Shown: positions 24,971-35,837 of the stretch, in pieces
Position numbering within the stretch: the first letter of the stretch is position 1
How the letters are laid out: each line of letters begins with the position of its first letter
Source of the DNA: Antilocapra americana
Lineage: Eukaryota; Chordata; Mammalia; Artiodactyla; Antilocapridae
Reading direction: 5' to 3'
NCBI GenBank assembly: GCA_007570785.1
Contig: ML660201.1
Span: 39,674,588-39,738,587, forward strand
Length of the DNA stretch: 64,000 nucleotides
Notes under the pieces: generated by a model
Told to the model about the DNA's origin: nothing
What the model saw: the letters and a program-made list of their open reading frames with translations, nothing else
The model's database searches: none
Translations under genes and position numbers: made by a program

Positions 24971-25284
24971 CTAAACAATGCTACCCCTAAATCAGAGATT
25001 AAGGCTTTATTCTAAGTTAAGCTTCTAATTCCCAAACCTCTATGTCCATACTGTTCAGATCATACTCTGAAGAGCACTATTGATTTCACCTTTTCTAGTC
25101 TAAAACATTTAGTCCCTGTCAGAAAGTTTCAACAGACATAAGTAACAAATGACATTTTAAAATATATTTTGAATAAATGAAATAATTCATGCTCTAAAAT
25201 GGAAGCTGTTGAGCTTTGATTTACCGTAGGATAGGCCAAGCTGTATTACATCCAAATAATAATGTGCTCTACATTAAACAGAGA

Positions 25285-25540
25285 AAACATTAAGGGTGTG
25301 AGTTCAAGCTCCATCACTGAACATATTGTGTGACCTTGAGCATGTTATTTAACCTCTATCAGCAATCCTTTAGCTATAGAGTTATTTATAAATACCTATT
25401 TATAAACTGAGGATAGTATCAATATGTACCTCAGAGTGTTTGTTGTAAAGGTTAAGTGATGTTAAGCATGTAAAGTATTTAGCACAATATTTGTACATAG
25501 TAATTGCTAAGCAAATGGCAGCTATCATTACTAAATTCAT
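25285..25540 (+). mobile_element. MIR SINE fossil
   Basis: Sense MIR: 'gtgtgaccttgagcatgtta', 'aactgaggatagtatcaata', 'gttgtaaaggttaagtgatg', 'acatagtaattgctaagcaa'. Confidence 0.7.
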
Positions 25541-26589
25541 AGAAAATGCTTAAATATTTAATCACTTAGACTTTTTTAAGTGAGAGAACTGATGCAAGAT
25601 TTTCCTTTATACCTTCCCCTTATAACCTTTCTTAAGCTAAGGTTCTTAAAAATAATTTGCCAATTAATTACTTAAAACAGTAAACAGCTGATAGAGATAA
25701 AAATAAATGAGTAACAGCTGAACTCTAACACATACAGATGTTAAAAATAGCATGCCATTGCCCCATTACACATAAATATTACCATAAATAACCACAACCT
25801 GTGCAAAGAACAGCTAAGTCTGTGTCTCACAGCATAGACTGAGAACCATATATAAATATGAAACACATGACAATATGGATCAAGGAATCCCCTAGTCAAA
25901 GTTGGACCAAAAGCGAATTACTACTCTCAGGTATATGTAAATACACTTAGGATACAGTGCATAGTTTAGCAATCCACAGGGCATTTAACAGTGTGAACCA
26001 GCTTCTGAATAAATTAAGCAAGTGATATTTGACAGATGTCACAGTTTCATTTCTAAACCAGAGACCTACTATACTCCTGGCCCTGAGTGACAGAGTGTGA
26101 AATCCAGTCAAGCAATGGAATAATGCTCACTGAAGACTATAATTCACTCAGTTCAAAACTCAAAATGCTCTTTAGGACACCGAGCAGCATACAAATTACT
26201 AAGGCAGGGGCAGAGAGCTTCCCATTACACCCTCCTCATTTTTGGTTAAAAACAAAGAGAGAAAAACAGACATGTATGGGAAAGGGCAAATAAGCATCTA
26301 ATTCCAAAACGTTCAAGAGACCAAAAAGCTCAGGGAAGATGGACAATCATCAAAGTGGTCAATATCAGTCTGGCAAAGATTAAGAACAGTGATATCTGGA
26401 TCTGGCAAAATACGTGGAGAAACAGCAGTCTTATACACTGGGAAGTATACTGGGCGTACACGTACTGGCCATGATCCCTGCCCTTAAAATAAAGCAATGT
26501 TATAAAACTGGAAAAGCGTTAACAGCAACCTTTTATACAACACATATAAAATGACAGCATAGGTACAGCACAAAATTTCCTGACAGTGG
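25541..26589. other. Intronic sequence, no feature seen
   Basis: AT-rich and single-copy-looking, with no gene-like frame or RNA gene. Confidence 0.45.
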
Positions 26590-27575
26590 ATGTAAAATAT
26601 GAAAAAAAGAAGTCAAGAAGGATACCAAAGTTTTTGACCCAAGTGCCTTAGAAGGGTGTACAGGTGACCCTTGAACAACTCTGGCGTTAGGGGCACCAAC
26701 CTTCCACGCAGCTGAAAATCCGAGTATACCTTCTAACTTATAGTCAGTCCTCTGTATACATGGTTCCTTCATATCTGCAGGTCCATATCCAAGGATTCAA
26801 CCAACCATGTAGCAATGCTGTATTTACCACTGAAAAAAAACTGCATAGAGTGGACCTACACAGTTCAACCTAATGCTGGTTAAGAGTCAAGTGTAACTGC
26901 CCCTATGTGAACTGGGAGGGCTGAGGGAACGTTCTTTTTTTATTGAGGATGGGGAGGTTATCAGGAGTGCAGTTTTGGACATATTAAATTTGAGACGTGT
27001 ATTAGATATCAGGTGGAAATGTCAAAAAGGCAGTTGGTTATGAACCTAGAGTCCAGGGAAAAAGTCTGGGCTTGAAATAAAATTTTGGTTGTCATCAGCA
27101 TATACTAAAAATTGAAAGTCAAGAAATAGGATGAAGTCATCAAGAAATCAAGTACAAATAGACAAGAGGACCAAGGACAGACCCTCGGAGCCGTCCAAAG
27201 TTTCTAGGCAGGGAGCTGAAGATCAAGTAAAGGAAACTTAATACATGGTCAGTGAAGTAGAGGAGAACCAAGAGAAAGGGGTATGTACTGAAAGCCACTG
27301 TGAAAGATGTTTCCAGAAACATGAAAGAATTCAACTATGTCAAATGATGCTGAAAGATCAAGGAAGATTAGGCATAAGAACTGACCAACAGAAATAGCAA
27401 CCTGGAAGCCACCGACAACCTTGACAAGAACTGTGTGGATGTAATGGAGAATGAAAGCCTTGCCAGAGTGATTCAAGAGAAAATGGTGGGAGGGGAATGA
27501 GAAAGAACAGATATAGACCAATCTTTCTATGAGTTCTGCTCTAAATGGAAGCAAAGATATGAGCAGTAGCTAGAA
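26590..27575 (+). mobile_element. Ancient mammalian repeat, family not assigned
   Basis: Phrases such as 'gttttggacatattaaattt', 'gagtccagggaaaaagtctg', 'tgtcaaatgatgctgaaaga' and 'gagcagtagctagaaagaag' belong to a common ancient repeat that I recall but cannot name with certainty. It is interrupted by the Tigger-type element at 26660-26905. The 102-codon minus-strand frame at 27249-27554 lies inside it and is not a gene. Confidence 0.5.
26660..26905. mobile_element. Tigger-type DNA transposon, non-autonomous
   Basis: The left end, 'gacccttgaacaactctggc', and the right end, 'ggttaagagtcaagtgtaac', are degraded inverted partners. The middle ('gcagctgaaaatccgagtat', 'ctgcatagagtggacctaca') fits a short TcMar-Tigger family. 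It is inserted in the older repeat. Confidence 0.65.
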
Positions 27576-27583
27576 AGAAGAGT

Positions 27584-27790
27584 GGGAACTTCTCTGGTGG
27601 TCCAGTGGTTAAGAATCCACCTACCCAAGCAGGGGACATGGGTTCTATCCCTGGTCCAGGAAGACCTCACATGCCGTGGACAACTTCTGAGTACACGCTC
27701 TAGAGCCTGTGCCCCAAGCTAGAGAAAGCCCACACACAGAAATGAAGACCCAGAGCAGTCAAAAACAATAAACAGGTGAATAAATAAATT
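27584..27790 (+). mobile_element. CHR-2-type tRNA-Glu SINE
   Basis: Sense order: 'gggaacttctctggtggtcc', 'gtggttaagaatccacctac', then 'gaagacccagagcagtcaaa' and an ATAA-rich tail. Confidence 0.85.
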
Positions 27791-27879
27791 TTGTTAATGA
27801 AAGAAAAGTCAGGTCAAGATAATAATTTATTAATAAGAGGAAAACTACACCGTGTATTATACTAACAAGAACAATCAAG

Positions 27880-28570
27880 TAAAGAAGGAGGGTACTTGGC
27901 CCAATCCTGAGGATGTGGAAAAGGCTTCCTGAAGGAACTGCCCCGAGCTGAGTCATAAAGCCTGATTAAGAGTGAATCAGGATAAGAGGGGAGGGGGTTG
28001 AAACAGCAGGAACAGACAGAGGTGAGAAACAACACAGTGGGAGTGGTGGGGTGGGGGTGGGATGGGGTAGGAACGGGAAGCAGAAGACTGAGAATGACAG
28101 GAAGACCGCTGGAGAGATGCCTTTGTCATGTAAATCATAGGGGACCTGCAACTATAGGATTGAGGTAGGTAAATACTAAGATCAAACCGACATTTCACTC
28201 AGGGAGGGAATAGCTGGAGGGGTACTAGACTGAAAGTAGGGAGTTAATAACACCAGTGACAGTTATTAAATACAGAAATAACAAGGTCCTAAACTGGATG
28301 GTGTTAGAAGTAGTTAAAGGGATTTAGTGACAGATCTTATGTGATGAAAGCCGCAGTTTCTAGTGTGAGCTACTGGGCGGATAATGCCATTACCTTAACT
28401 GGAACTACTGGGGAGGGGGTGGTGAATGATTCATTTTAATTTGGGGTATACTGTTTTAGAGTCTCTATAGGACATCCAAGTGAATAAATGTAAGCAGGCA
28501 GTGGGTAGGAAACTCAGACCTTAGAGCTCAATATATCTGAGAGGCATGAGCACCTGAGTAGTAATTAAAA
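27880..28570 (+). mobile_element. Second copy of the unassigned ancient repeat family
   Basis: Text includes 'aaggcttcctgaaggaactg', 'acaaggtcctaaactggatg' and 'aggacatccaagtgaataaa'. These correspond to the 5' side of the family seen at 26590-27575, in the same orientation. A G-rich patch lies at 28040-28070. Confidence 0.4.
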
Positions 28571-29039
28571 TTATCATAATATACGTGATCAAAAAAAAAA
28601 TTGAGACAAACCGTGACTGACTTTATAGAAACATTAGCATTTTATGGAGAGTTAGTGAAGCAAATGCTTGAAGGAATTTCAGACAGAGCAATCAAAAAAA
28701 AATAAGAAAAGATGTAACCAAGAGGCTAGGGAACTACCAGGGACTAATACCTCTATCCATCTATAAAGAGACAGTATAGTGGCCTGAATATGCTGTTGGG
28801 AATCAGAGGAGATCAAGAAAAATCCAGTCAACCGTCTGGACTTTCCATTTCTGTTGTATTCATTTTTTAAGTATTAGTATAATCCATAGGCCATCTCTTC
28901 TGAGGGTCCTAAACAGTCAAATCAATTTGAGTGGAAAAGACTAAAGGAACTAAATACAGTTGTATCATTAACTCTTGTAGAAGATTATTTACAGTTTTAG
29001 TAGAAGAATATTTATGGTTGCTCTATACAAAGAAAATCA
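28571..29039. other. Intronic sequence, no feature seen
   Basis: AT-rich with no gene-like frame. Confidence 0.4.
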
Positions 29040-29131
29040 GTAATGTATTTTTTTTTTTAGCTTTTTACTTTATATTGGGGTATTACCAATGTTGTGATAG
29101 TTTCAGGTGAACAGCAAAGGGTAATGTATTT
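29040..29131 (-). mobile_element. Very short L1 3' end insertion with target-site duplication
   Basis: About 70 bases only: a T-run (the poly(A) on the minus strand), then 'accaatgttgtgatagtttc' and 'aggtgaacagcaaag', which is bovine L1 3' text. An exact 11-bp TSD, 'gtaatgtattt', lies at 29040-29050 and 29121-29131. Confidence 0.8.
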
Positions 29132-30659
29132 CTTAATAAGCAAAAAAATCATTGTCAAGTATAATAAGATGAATAGGAAAAATAGAAAAAAATTTTCGCC
29201 TTTTATCATGCCTGTTTCTTGACTGTTACATAATACTTCACCTAAAACTTTACATAAATTCAACTAACAGTAAATCTTATGGCCTTACAAAATTTAAGGG
29301 AAAATATTAGCAATACAGTAAAAATATATCAGGAATGGAAAGAATTTCTAACATTGGAAGAAAAAAGATAAGATACAGGGGGGAGTAAACAGAGCAAAAA
29401 TCAATTTCCGTTTCTTAATTTAAGCTGTGCTTTATCACTTTTGGGCAGACAATCAGTCCTACTAAAGCATCACTTACTCTTGGATGGCTGTACTGTACTA
29501 ACTGGGAATGACTCATAAGTGTTCAGTCCCACCCATACAGAAGACCTCTGCAAAGAATTTTTAAAAAAAGAAAAAAGAAAATCAAACGGAAGCATATTTT
29601 CAGATGAGCATCTAACACGAAATCATTAAAGCATAGAAAAGATATGACAGAATTATTACTTGCAATGAGAAAGTTAGAAGCATTTTCTTGGAGTGGGATG
29701 GGGGCAACTCCCAAGATGTGAGTCATAGGATTAAAGAACAATCAGATCCAGGATTTAGCCACAGCTGGAAAAGCAGGATTTGGATTGTATGCAGCTTTCT
29801 AGGCTAGAGAGGAAAATAAGAACTGAGTTGGGTTAGCTCCTCCAGAGTCTGAATGAATCACAGAAACACAGCAGAGAAGTACAACCAGACTGGAATTCAG
29901 CACACAGGAGAGATCTGTAGCTGTTATCTTTTGGTTTATTTCCTCCTTATTAGTTTACTATGAAAATATGTTAATTGCATTCAAAGAAGCTAAAATGAAA
30001 GTTAACTCAGAATCTTACTACTGGAAGGATATGGACAGCTTTGCTACGTTGCTTTGAAGATGCACTAGAACAAAACCCAAAGCTGACATCGCTATCACCA
30101 CCTTTCTAGCACTACGTATTTTGATTTTGCTAACTTAATATAACAATCATTTTGTAAGATGTTTATTTCCGTAGTTACTAACAATGATGAGTGTCTGTTT
30201 ACTACATATTTTCATCTTGAATGAATGACCTGTACAGTTCTTTGGTCTAGCTACAAAAATCATGTTGACCTTTTATATTGAAAAGGGCATTTTGTGTGTC
30301 ATATATATTCATTTTTCTGTCATAATCATTGCAAATGATGCTCCATTTCCATTTCTATCATTTTTCATGGAACTAGAGTTTTCAACGTTTATTCAGATCT
30401 TTTTTTTTTTTTAACTTCACTTGGTTCAAAGTTCTAGTAGTTGCTCAGGGACAAAGGAATCCAGAAGGGAGCACTGTACAGACATACTACATGTCTTAGA
30501 ACCTTCCACCTACCTGACCCAATCATTCTGGTTTAACTCTTTTATTCCACTTAGCTGTGTTTCTTCTCAAGCATGGTGCTATCATCCATTCTTTAAATGG
30601 AACACCTTTTTATGGCTAAGTAATGATATAAAATGTAATGGGTTCCAAGCAATTCTACG
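29132..30659. other. Intronic sequence, no gene seen
   Basis: Mainly single-copy-looking. A T-run lies at 30400-30411. The 80-codon frame at 30421-30663 has no recognisable domain and no splice context. Confidence 0.4.
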
Positions 30660-31345
30660 CTAGGTATCTAGTCAACAGAAATAAAAGACACAATGAACTG
30701 TACACAAATTTCCTAGCAACACTGTTCATAATAATGGAAAGTTGGAAGTAATCCTAATGTCCACCAACCACCGAGCAAGATACATCAGCAATAAAATGAA
30801 CTACTGATACATTCTATAAAAGAGAAGAACCTCAGAAACATAATGTTCAGTGAAAGAAGCCAGACACAATTGCATATAGTATGATTTTCCTTATTTGAAA
30901 TTTCTGGAATATGCAAATCTATTGAGGCAGAAAGCAGATCAGTGGCTGCCTAAGCCTGTATGTGAGATTGAGGACTAAATGTAAACAGGTACAACAGAAC
31001 TTTTGGGGTAATGAAAATGTTTTACAGCTAGATTATGGTGATGGCTAAAAACTATAGATTTACCAAAACCCAATAACTTCGATGGGCTTCCCTGGTGGCT
31101 CAGACAGTAAAGAATCTGACTGCAATGTGGGAGACCTGGGTTTGACCCCTGGTTTGGGAAGATCCCATAGAGAAGGAAATGGCAACCCACTCTAGTATGG
31201 ACAGAGGAGCCTGGTGCACTACAACCCATGGGGTCGCAAAGAGTTGGAGATGACTGAGCAACTAACATAACATAAATTAACTTCAAGTAAACTCAACTTA
31301 CTTTTATAATGGGTAAATTTTATGGAATATACACTATACTTCAAT
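30660..31345 (+). mobile_element. Old L1 3' end split by a Bov-tA
   Basis: Left part: 'gtccaccaaccaccgagcaa', 'gaagccagacacaattgcat', 'gattatggtgatggctaaaa'. The right part after the SINE ends 'atacttcaataaaactg'. An L1M-type 3' UTR. Confidence 0.75.
31084..31270 (+). mobile_element. Bov-tA SINE
   Basis: Starts 'gggcttccctggtggctcag' and ends 'gatgactgagcaactaac'. A short 'taacttc' on both sides may be a remnant TSD. Lacks about 15 bases around 31195 of the usual body. Confidence 0.9.
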
Positions 31346-31539
31346 AAAACTGTTTTTAAAAAGCCAGTGAACACTGGAAGGGTGAAAAGAATATATAAAT
31401 ATATAGAAGCACATATTAAATAACTTTGAAATACAAAAAAGTAAGAAATCAAACTTGTTATTGATAAAAGTATCAAACAATATTTTAAGTAATATTCAGT
31501 GCTTCCAAAAGAGAAGCTTTTCACAAGCTGATCATACAA

Positions 31540-31800
31540 GCATAAATTGGCAAAATCTGTCTGGAAAACAGCTTGGCAAAGTATACCAAGGGAACCCTAA
31601 AACGATGTCCCCTTTGATTCACTTCTGAGAACTCAGCCTATACAAGTAATTAAAAAAAATAACTAAAGATCTAGGTATAAACACACAAAACAAAGCAAAA
31701 TTTATAATAGTTTTAAATGATAGAACCTGTTTAAACACTCAGCAGTGGAAGAACAGTTAAGAAAATTACATCCCATTCATGAATATCATGTACTTTTTAA
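31540..31800 (+). mobile_element. Old L1 3' fragment
   Basis: L1-like text: 'tctggaaaacagcttggcaa', then 'cacttctgagaactcagcct' and 'cactcagcagtggaagaaca'. Confidence 0.5.
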
Positions 31801-31829
31801 AAAAGTTTGTGTGCCTGTGGCCCAACACA

Positions 31830-32373
31830 GAGCATGACACCATAGACTGATTACATTCAGGAGGAAGATCTTCTTAGAGGAAGAGATTCACTGTTTCCAG
31901 CAGGTCATGGCTCAGACCGCACTGGTGGCATCCTCTAACTTGCTAAATGATGGTACATTCGAAATTCAGAAATGTGATCTTTGTGGCTAGAAAGAGGGCT
32001 CTCCTATCACAACAGTGCCTGTAGTGAAGAGATGCAAACGCCACAAGATGATACAGCCTACTTGCCAATGGAATTAAACTGTAAATTATTCATGGCTTCT
32101 GTCACTTATATAATGATGTCAAGTAGTTTGCGGGGGACTTGAGGTCAGGATAAATATCATAGACCATCTCATCACAGTGAACTGGGCTCATGACTTTCAG
32201 CTTTACGTGTGGATTCTCTGTTGTAGAAACTTGCAGAGTGTACAGCACAAAGAGAAGGCTGTGCTAAATGAAAAGTGGGGTTAATACACATGTACACAAG
32301 ACCTCTCTGGGGACCAGGGCATTGTCAGAGCTCAGGTCCCCTTGGGAGCTTGTACTGGTCTGGCCTGTAAAGA
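31830..32373 (+). pseudogene. Decayed, unidentified gene-like sequence, left part
   Basis: The sequence is of higher complexity than its surroundings. On the plus strand it gives broken peptide pieces such as NDGTFEIQKCDLCG (near 31946) and VVKRCKRHKMIQPTC (near 32022), with cysteine pairs that recall a zinc-binding module. Several stops and frame changes break it. I do not recognise the parent. It may continue after the transposon at 32374. It could instead be an old transposon or non-coding DNA. Confidence 0.25.
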
Positions 32374-32914
32374 CAGTCATCCCTCAGTATCAACAGAGAC
32401 TGGTTGCAGAACTCCCAATGGTAGATACCAAAATCCTCAAGGGCTCAGGTTCCTTATATAAAATGGCTTTGTATTTGCATATAACCTTACATACACCTCT
32501 CCATACACTTTAAATCACCTCGTTGTTATTTAGTTGCTCAGTCATGTCCAACTCTTTTGTGACCCCATGGACTGTAGCCTGCCAGGCTCCTCTGTCCATG
32601 GTATTTCACAGGTAAGAATACTGCAGAGGGTTGTCATTTCCTTCTCCAAGGGCTCTTCCTGACCCAGGGATCAAACCTGTGTCCCCCACACTGCAGGCGG
32701 ATTCTTTATTGCTGAGCCACCGGAGAGGTCCATTAAATCCTCTCTAGAGTAATACCCAATGCAATGTAAACGCTACACAAATAGCTGCTGGTGCATGGCA
32801 AATTCAATTTTTGCTTTTGGAACTTTTCAGAATTCTTTTTCCCCCTCAAATATTTTCAGTCTGTGGTTGGCCGAATCCATGGATGCAGAATCCATGGATA
32901 GGGAGCACCAACTG
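32374..32914. mobile_element. MER2-like Tigger DNA transposon split by a SINE
   Basis: The left end 'cagtcatccctcagtatcaa' and the right end, read reversed as 'cagttggtgctccctatcca', are matching inverted repeats. Inside are 'cttatataaaatggctttgt' and 'tgtggttggccgaatccatg', typical of the MER2/Tigger1 group. A Bov-tA at 32523-32730 interrupts it. Confidence 0.8.
32523..32730 (-). mobile_element. Bov-tA SINE
   Basis: Antisense Bov-tA ('gctcagtcatgtccaactct' to 'ttattgctgagccaccgga'). Imperfect repeats 'taaatcacctc' and 'taaatcctctc' flank it and look like a mutated TSD. Confidence 0.88.
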
Positions 32915-32919
32915 TATAA

Positions 32920-33560
32920 TGGAAAAAATGAGATCTGTTTGATTTTATATTTGATACATAAAATATGGCAGCTTTGTGGGAATGACCATTTATTTTCATC
33001 TGGGAGAATAACCACTATGGAATGGGAGCATCTGTTGAGAGCAGCGGCCAGCACTGATTACTACAAGAAAGGCAATTTTACTGCTGGGCTTAAGTCAGAT
33101 AGAATGGACGTGCTATGTGTCCAGAAAGCAACTAAGATTTCAGCTGCCTATCAGAGATCTGTACGGGGGATCATACGGATTTAGACCTGCAGACTCACCA
33201 TCATGAAGAGTCAGTTACCATACAAAAGAAGAAATACAAGAAGTGAGATGATGACTCTAATATGCTTCTTCAAAATAGAACAGCACACAGCAATACTGCC
33301 AGTGTTGATGAATGAAAGGAAACTGATGTTGAAATGAAGAATGTTATTGAAAGCACAGTCTAGTTTGCCACAGTTGACCCCAAACAACCTTTAGAAGAGC
33401 TAGGCCATCACTTCTACTCACTTCAACTACCTTCTGAAGTTTACGGATCAAGTGAATCATTTAAAGGAAGACTGTAAATTTCTATTATGCTGCCAACAGA
33501 ACATTCATGGTCAACTTTAAGAAACTTTATGTTCTCAACTTTAAAAGAAATAAAACCCAT
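32920..33560 (+). pseudogene. Decayed, unidentified gene-like sequence, right part
   Basis: The plus strand encodes a protein-like stretch HLLRAAASTDYYKKGNFTAG, followed by LKSDRMDVLCVQKATKISAA, in one open frame ending at 33184. Further pieces in other frames follow (VDPKQPLEELGHHFYSLQLP near 33370). It ends in 'aaaagaaataaaacccatga' at 33541-33560, which may be a polyadenylation signal. The composition suggests an old processed pseudogene. The parent is unknown to me, and the link to 31830-32373 is inference. Confidence 0.3.
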
Positions 33561-33618
33561 GAAACAAAAAAGCAAACAGTTTGCAAATGTGTTTATGCTA
33601 TGCTAGAAAATTAAGTTT

Positions 33619-33871
33619 AAAAAGATCAGGGGAACGGCATTGAAACATGTTAATTATCATATGTGAAATCAATTGCCAGCCCAGGTTTGATGCTCAGGGC
33701 TGGTGTACGGGGATGACCCAGAGAGAGGGAATCGGGAGGGAGGAGGGACGGGGGTTCTGGAGGGGGAACATATGTATACCCATGACAGATTCATGTCAGT
33801 GTATGGCAAAACCAACACAATAATGTAATTTTAAAAAAATAAATTAATTAAAAAAAAAAAGATCAGGGGAA
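33619..33871 (+). mobile_element. Young L1 3' UTR insertion with target-site duplication
   Basis: A 5'-truncated bovine L1 3' UTR ('attgccagcccaggtttgat', a G-rich block at 33725-33770, 'catatgtatacccatgacag') ends in an A-rich tail. A perfect 16-bp TSD, 'aaaaagatcaggggaa', lies at 33619-33634 and 33856-33871. Confidence 0.9.
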
Positions 33872-35337
33872 ATGTAATGGGATCCAAAGGTCCACTGGCA
33901 CAGTGAAAAGTACATCTCCCTCTGTCCCAGTTTCCTAACTTCTCTCCACAGAGCCAAACACATTACCAGTTTAGTCTCAATAAAAAAACTGAAATCTTAA
34001 AAAGCAAAGCAAATCAAGAACACAAAAGACAATTCAAGATGTTTAAAGGAAAAGCTCATAAACTTACATTCAAAAGAAAAGTATGGCAGGAAAAAGAGAA
34101 ATATTTTGCAATTAACATAAACCAAGTAGCAGAAGATACCAAAAGTATAGGCTTGGGGAATTGGGAGATGTTGAGTTAAACCCATGAAAAGATAGAATAA
34201 GGTATTTGACATGCAGAATAGTAATTCTCTCAGATCTATACTTACAAAAACAACTCATCCTAAAATAAAATCCACTTCTGAGGGCAGGCAGAGATCTCTC
34301 CCACTTTCGTCAGTGAGTCACAAAGCTGTCTCAAACTGATTCTATCCATCAAGCCAAAAGACACACCACTCTCTTGTTAGAAGAGTTATAGCTAGTTATG
34401 TTTAATGAACTAGTACAGTTAGAGGAAAATATCTTATATTGGTTATAAGTAACAAATTGTATCACTTAACTGTGGCAGTCAAACTACTATCTTTTGCTTC
34501 CTGGCAATGTTAATTTTACTAATTCATCCTTTAACAAAGAAATAATGACCTCCCATAGTGAGCTCCCTATTGTAGTTAGTCCATGCAGAAAAGAAGACAT
34601 CGTCTAAAAATCTAAGAGTAAATGTATTAAAATACAAATTTCATCTTCATTTTGACTGCCATTATAAACTGAGGTATCACAGAGTGACTTTCGCAGACAA
34701 AAATTTCCAAAGCAACGGAATAGCTGAGTCACTATTCACTAAAGGCTTAATTAAGTGTCTCATACAGTCAGCGAAAGAAAACGATGTAATATTATAAAAG
34801 TCATCTATTTCTGTAGCCTCTGTTCAGAGTTCCAGAAATGAATCTCAATATGGTTGCTGATTCTGAAAGGGATTTTCACATACTCAAATTTACCTCTTAA
34901 AGCATTTGAGTACATTCTTTTCCTGGGGTTAAATTAAATAACATCCATGCATTAATGGAGTTACATCAGAGGTGATAATCTACCAACTTCTGAGTTTACA
35001 ATAAATTGTTAGCTTTTTCTAGAATGGGCAAGTCAATTGAGCTGTAACATTCCCTTGGACTTTATGACATTTCCTAAGTTTAAAATGAGACATCAGTTGA
35101 AGAAATATAGGTACAGTTTAGCAGACAATGCAACGTGATTACAAATAAAGCTGCACACATTAGTTTCAGAACAAAAAAAAGAATCAGAAAAAACCATCAA
35201 ATACAAGGTTTTTACAAGGTCTATAAAATACCCTCATGGATGAGATAATATAGGACCTCAAAGAAGCTGCGTGCACAAAACACAAAACAAATAAGGCAAA
35301 CTGAGGGCGGGGCCAAGGTGTCCAAAACACTCTGCTT
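33872..35337. other. Intronic sequence, no gene or clear repeat
   Basis: About 1.5 kb that look single-copy, AT-rich, with no protein-like frame. A possible regulatory role cannot be judged from one sequence. Confidence 0.45.
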
Positions 35338-35573
35338 CACAAATCAATGGGCTTCCTTGGTGGCTCAGACAGTAAAGAACATGCCTGCAATGCAGGAGAT
35401 TCAGATTCGATCCATGGGTCCAGAAGATCCCTGGAGAAGGAAGTGCCAACCCACTCCAGTATTCTTGCCTGGAGAATTCTATGGACAGAGAAGCCTGGTG
35501 GGCACAATCCATGGGGTTACAGAGAGTCGGCCACGATGGAACGACTAACACTTTCACTTTCACACAAATCAAT
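35338..35573 (+). mobile_element. Bov-tA SINE with target-site duplication
   Basis: Body from 'gggcttccttggtggctcag' (35349) to 'gaacgactaacactttcac'. An exact 11-bp TSD, 'cacaaatcaat', lies at 35338-35348 and 35563-35573. Confidence 0.92.
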
Positions 35574-35714
35574 AGCCTCCACAATCTCAAAAATATCTCA
35601 ACAGAAAATTGGCTAAACTTTCAAATGACAGACAAATATAAGAATCATTCATTTGACTAAAAATAATGGCAATAAATAATTGCATTAGGAAGGATCTACA
35701 TACTAGTAAAAATA

Positions 35715-35837
35715 GTTAACATTTATTGAATTCTTACCATGTGCCAGACTCTATATTTGCATTTTTTAATTCACTTAATTCTCACAACTTCCCTGTGAGA
35801 TACTGTTATGATCCTCACTTTAAAAATAAGAAAACCA
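35715..35837 (-). mobile_element. MIR SINE, left half, split by insertions
   Basis: Antisense MIR: 'aacatttattgaattcttac', 'catgtgccagactctatatt', 'ttctcacaacttccctgtga', 'gatcctcactttaaaaataa'. It breaks at the TSD and resumes at 37342. Confidence 0.8.

Noticed and set aside
27249..27554. 101-codon minus-strand frame with hydrophobic stretches
   Set aside because: It lies entirely within an ancient repeat and has no matching domain or splice context.
32759..33184. 141-codon plus-strand frame as a gene
   Set aside because: Its first part lies in a MER2-like transposon, and only the later part looks protein-like. No promoter, splice sites or intact start fit a gene. Kept only as possible pseudogene debris.
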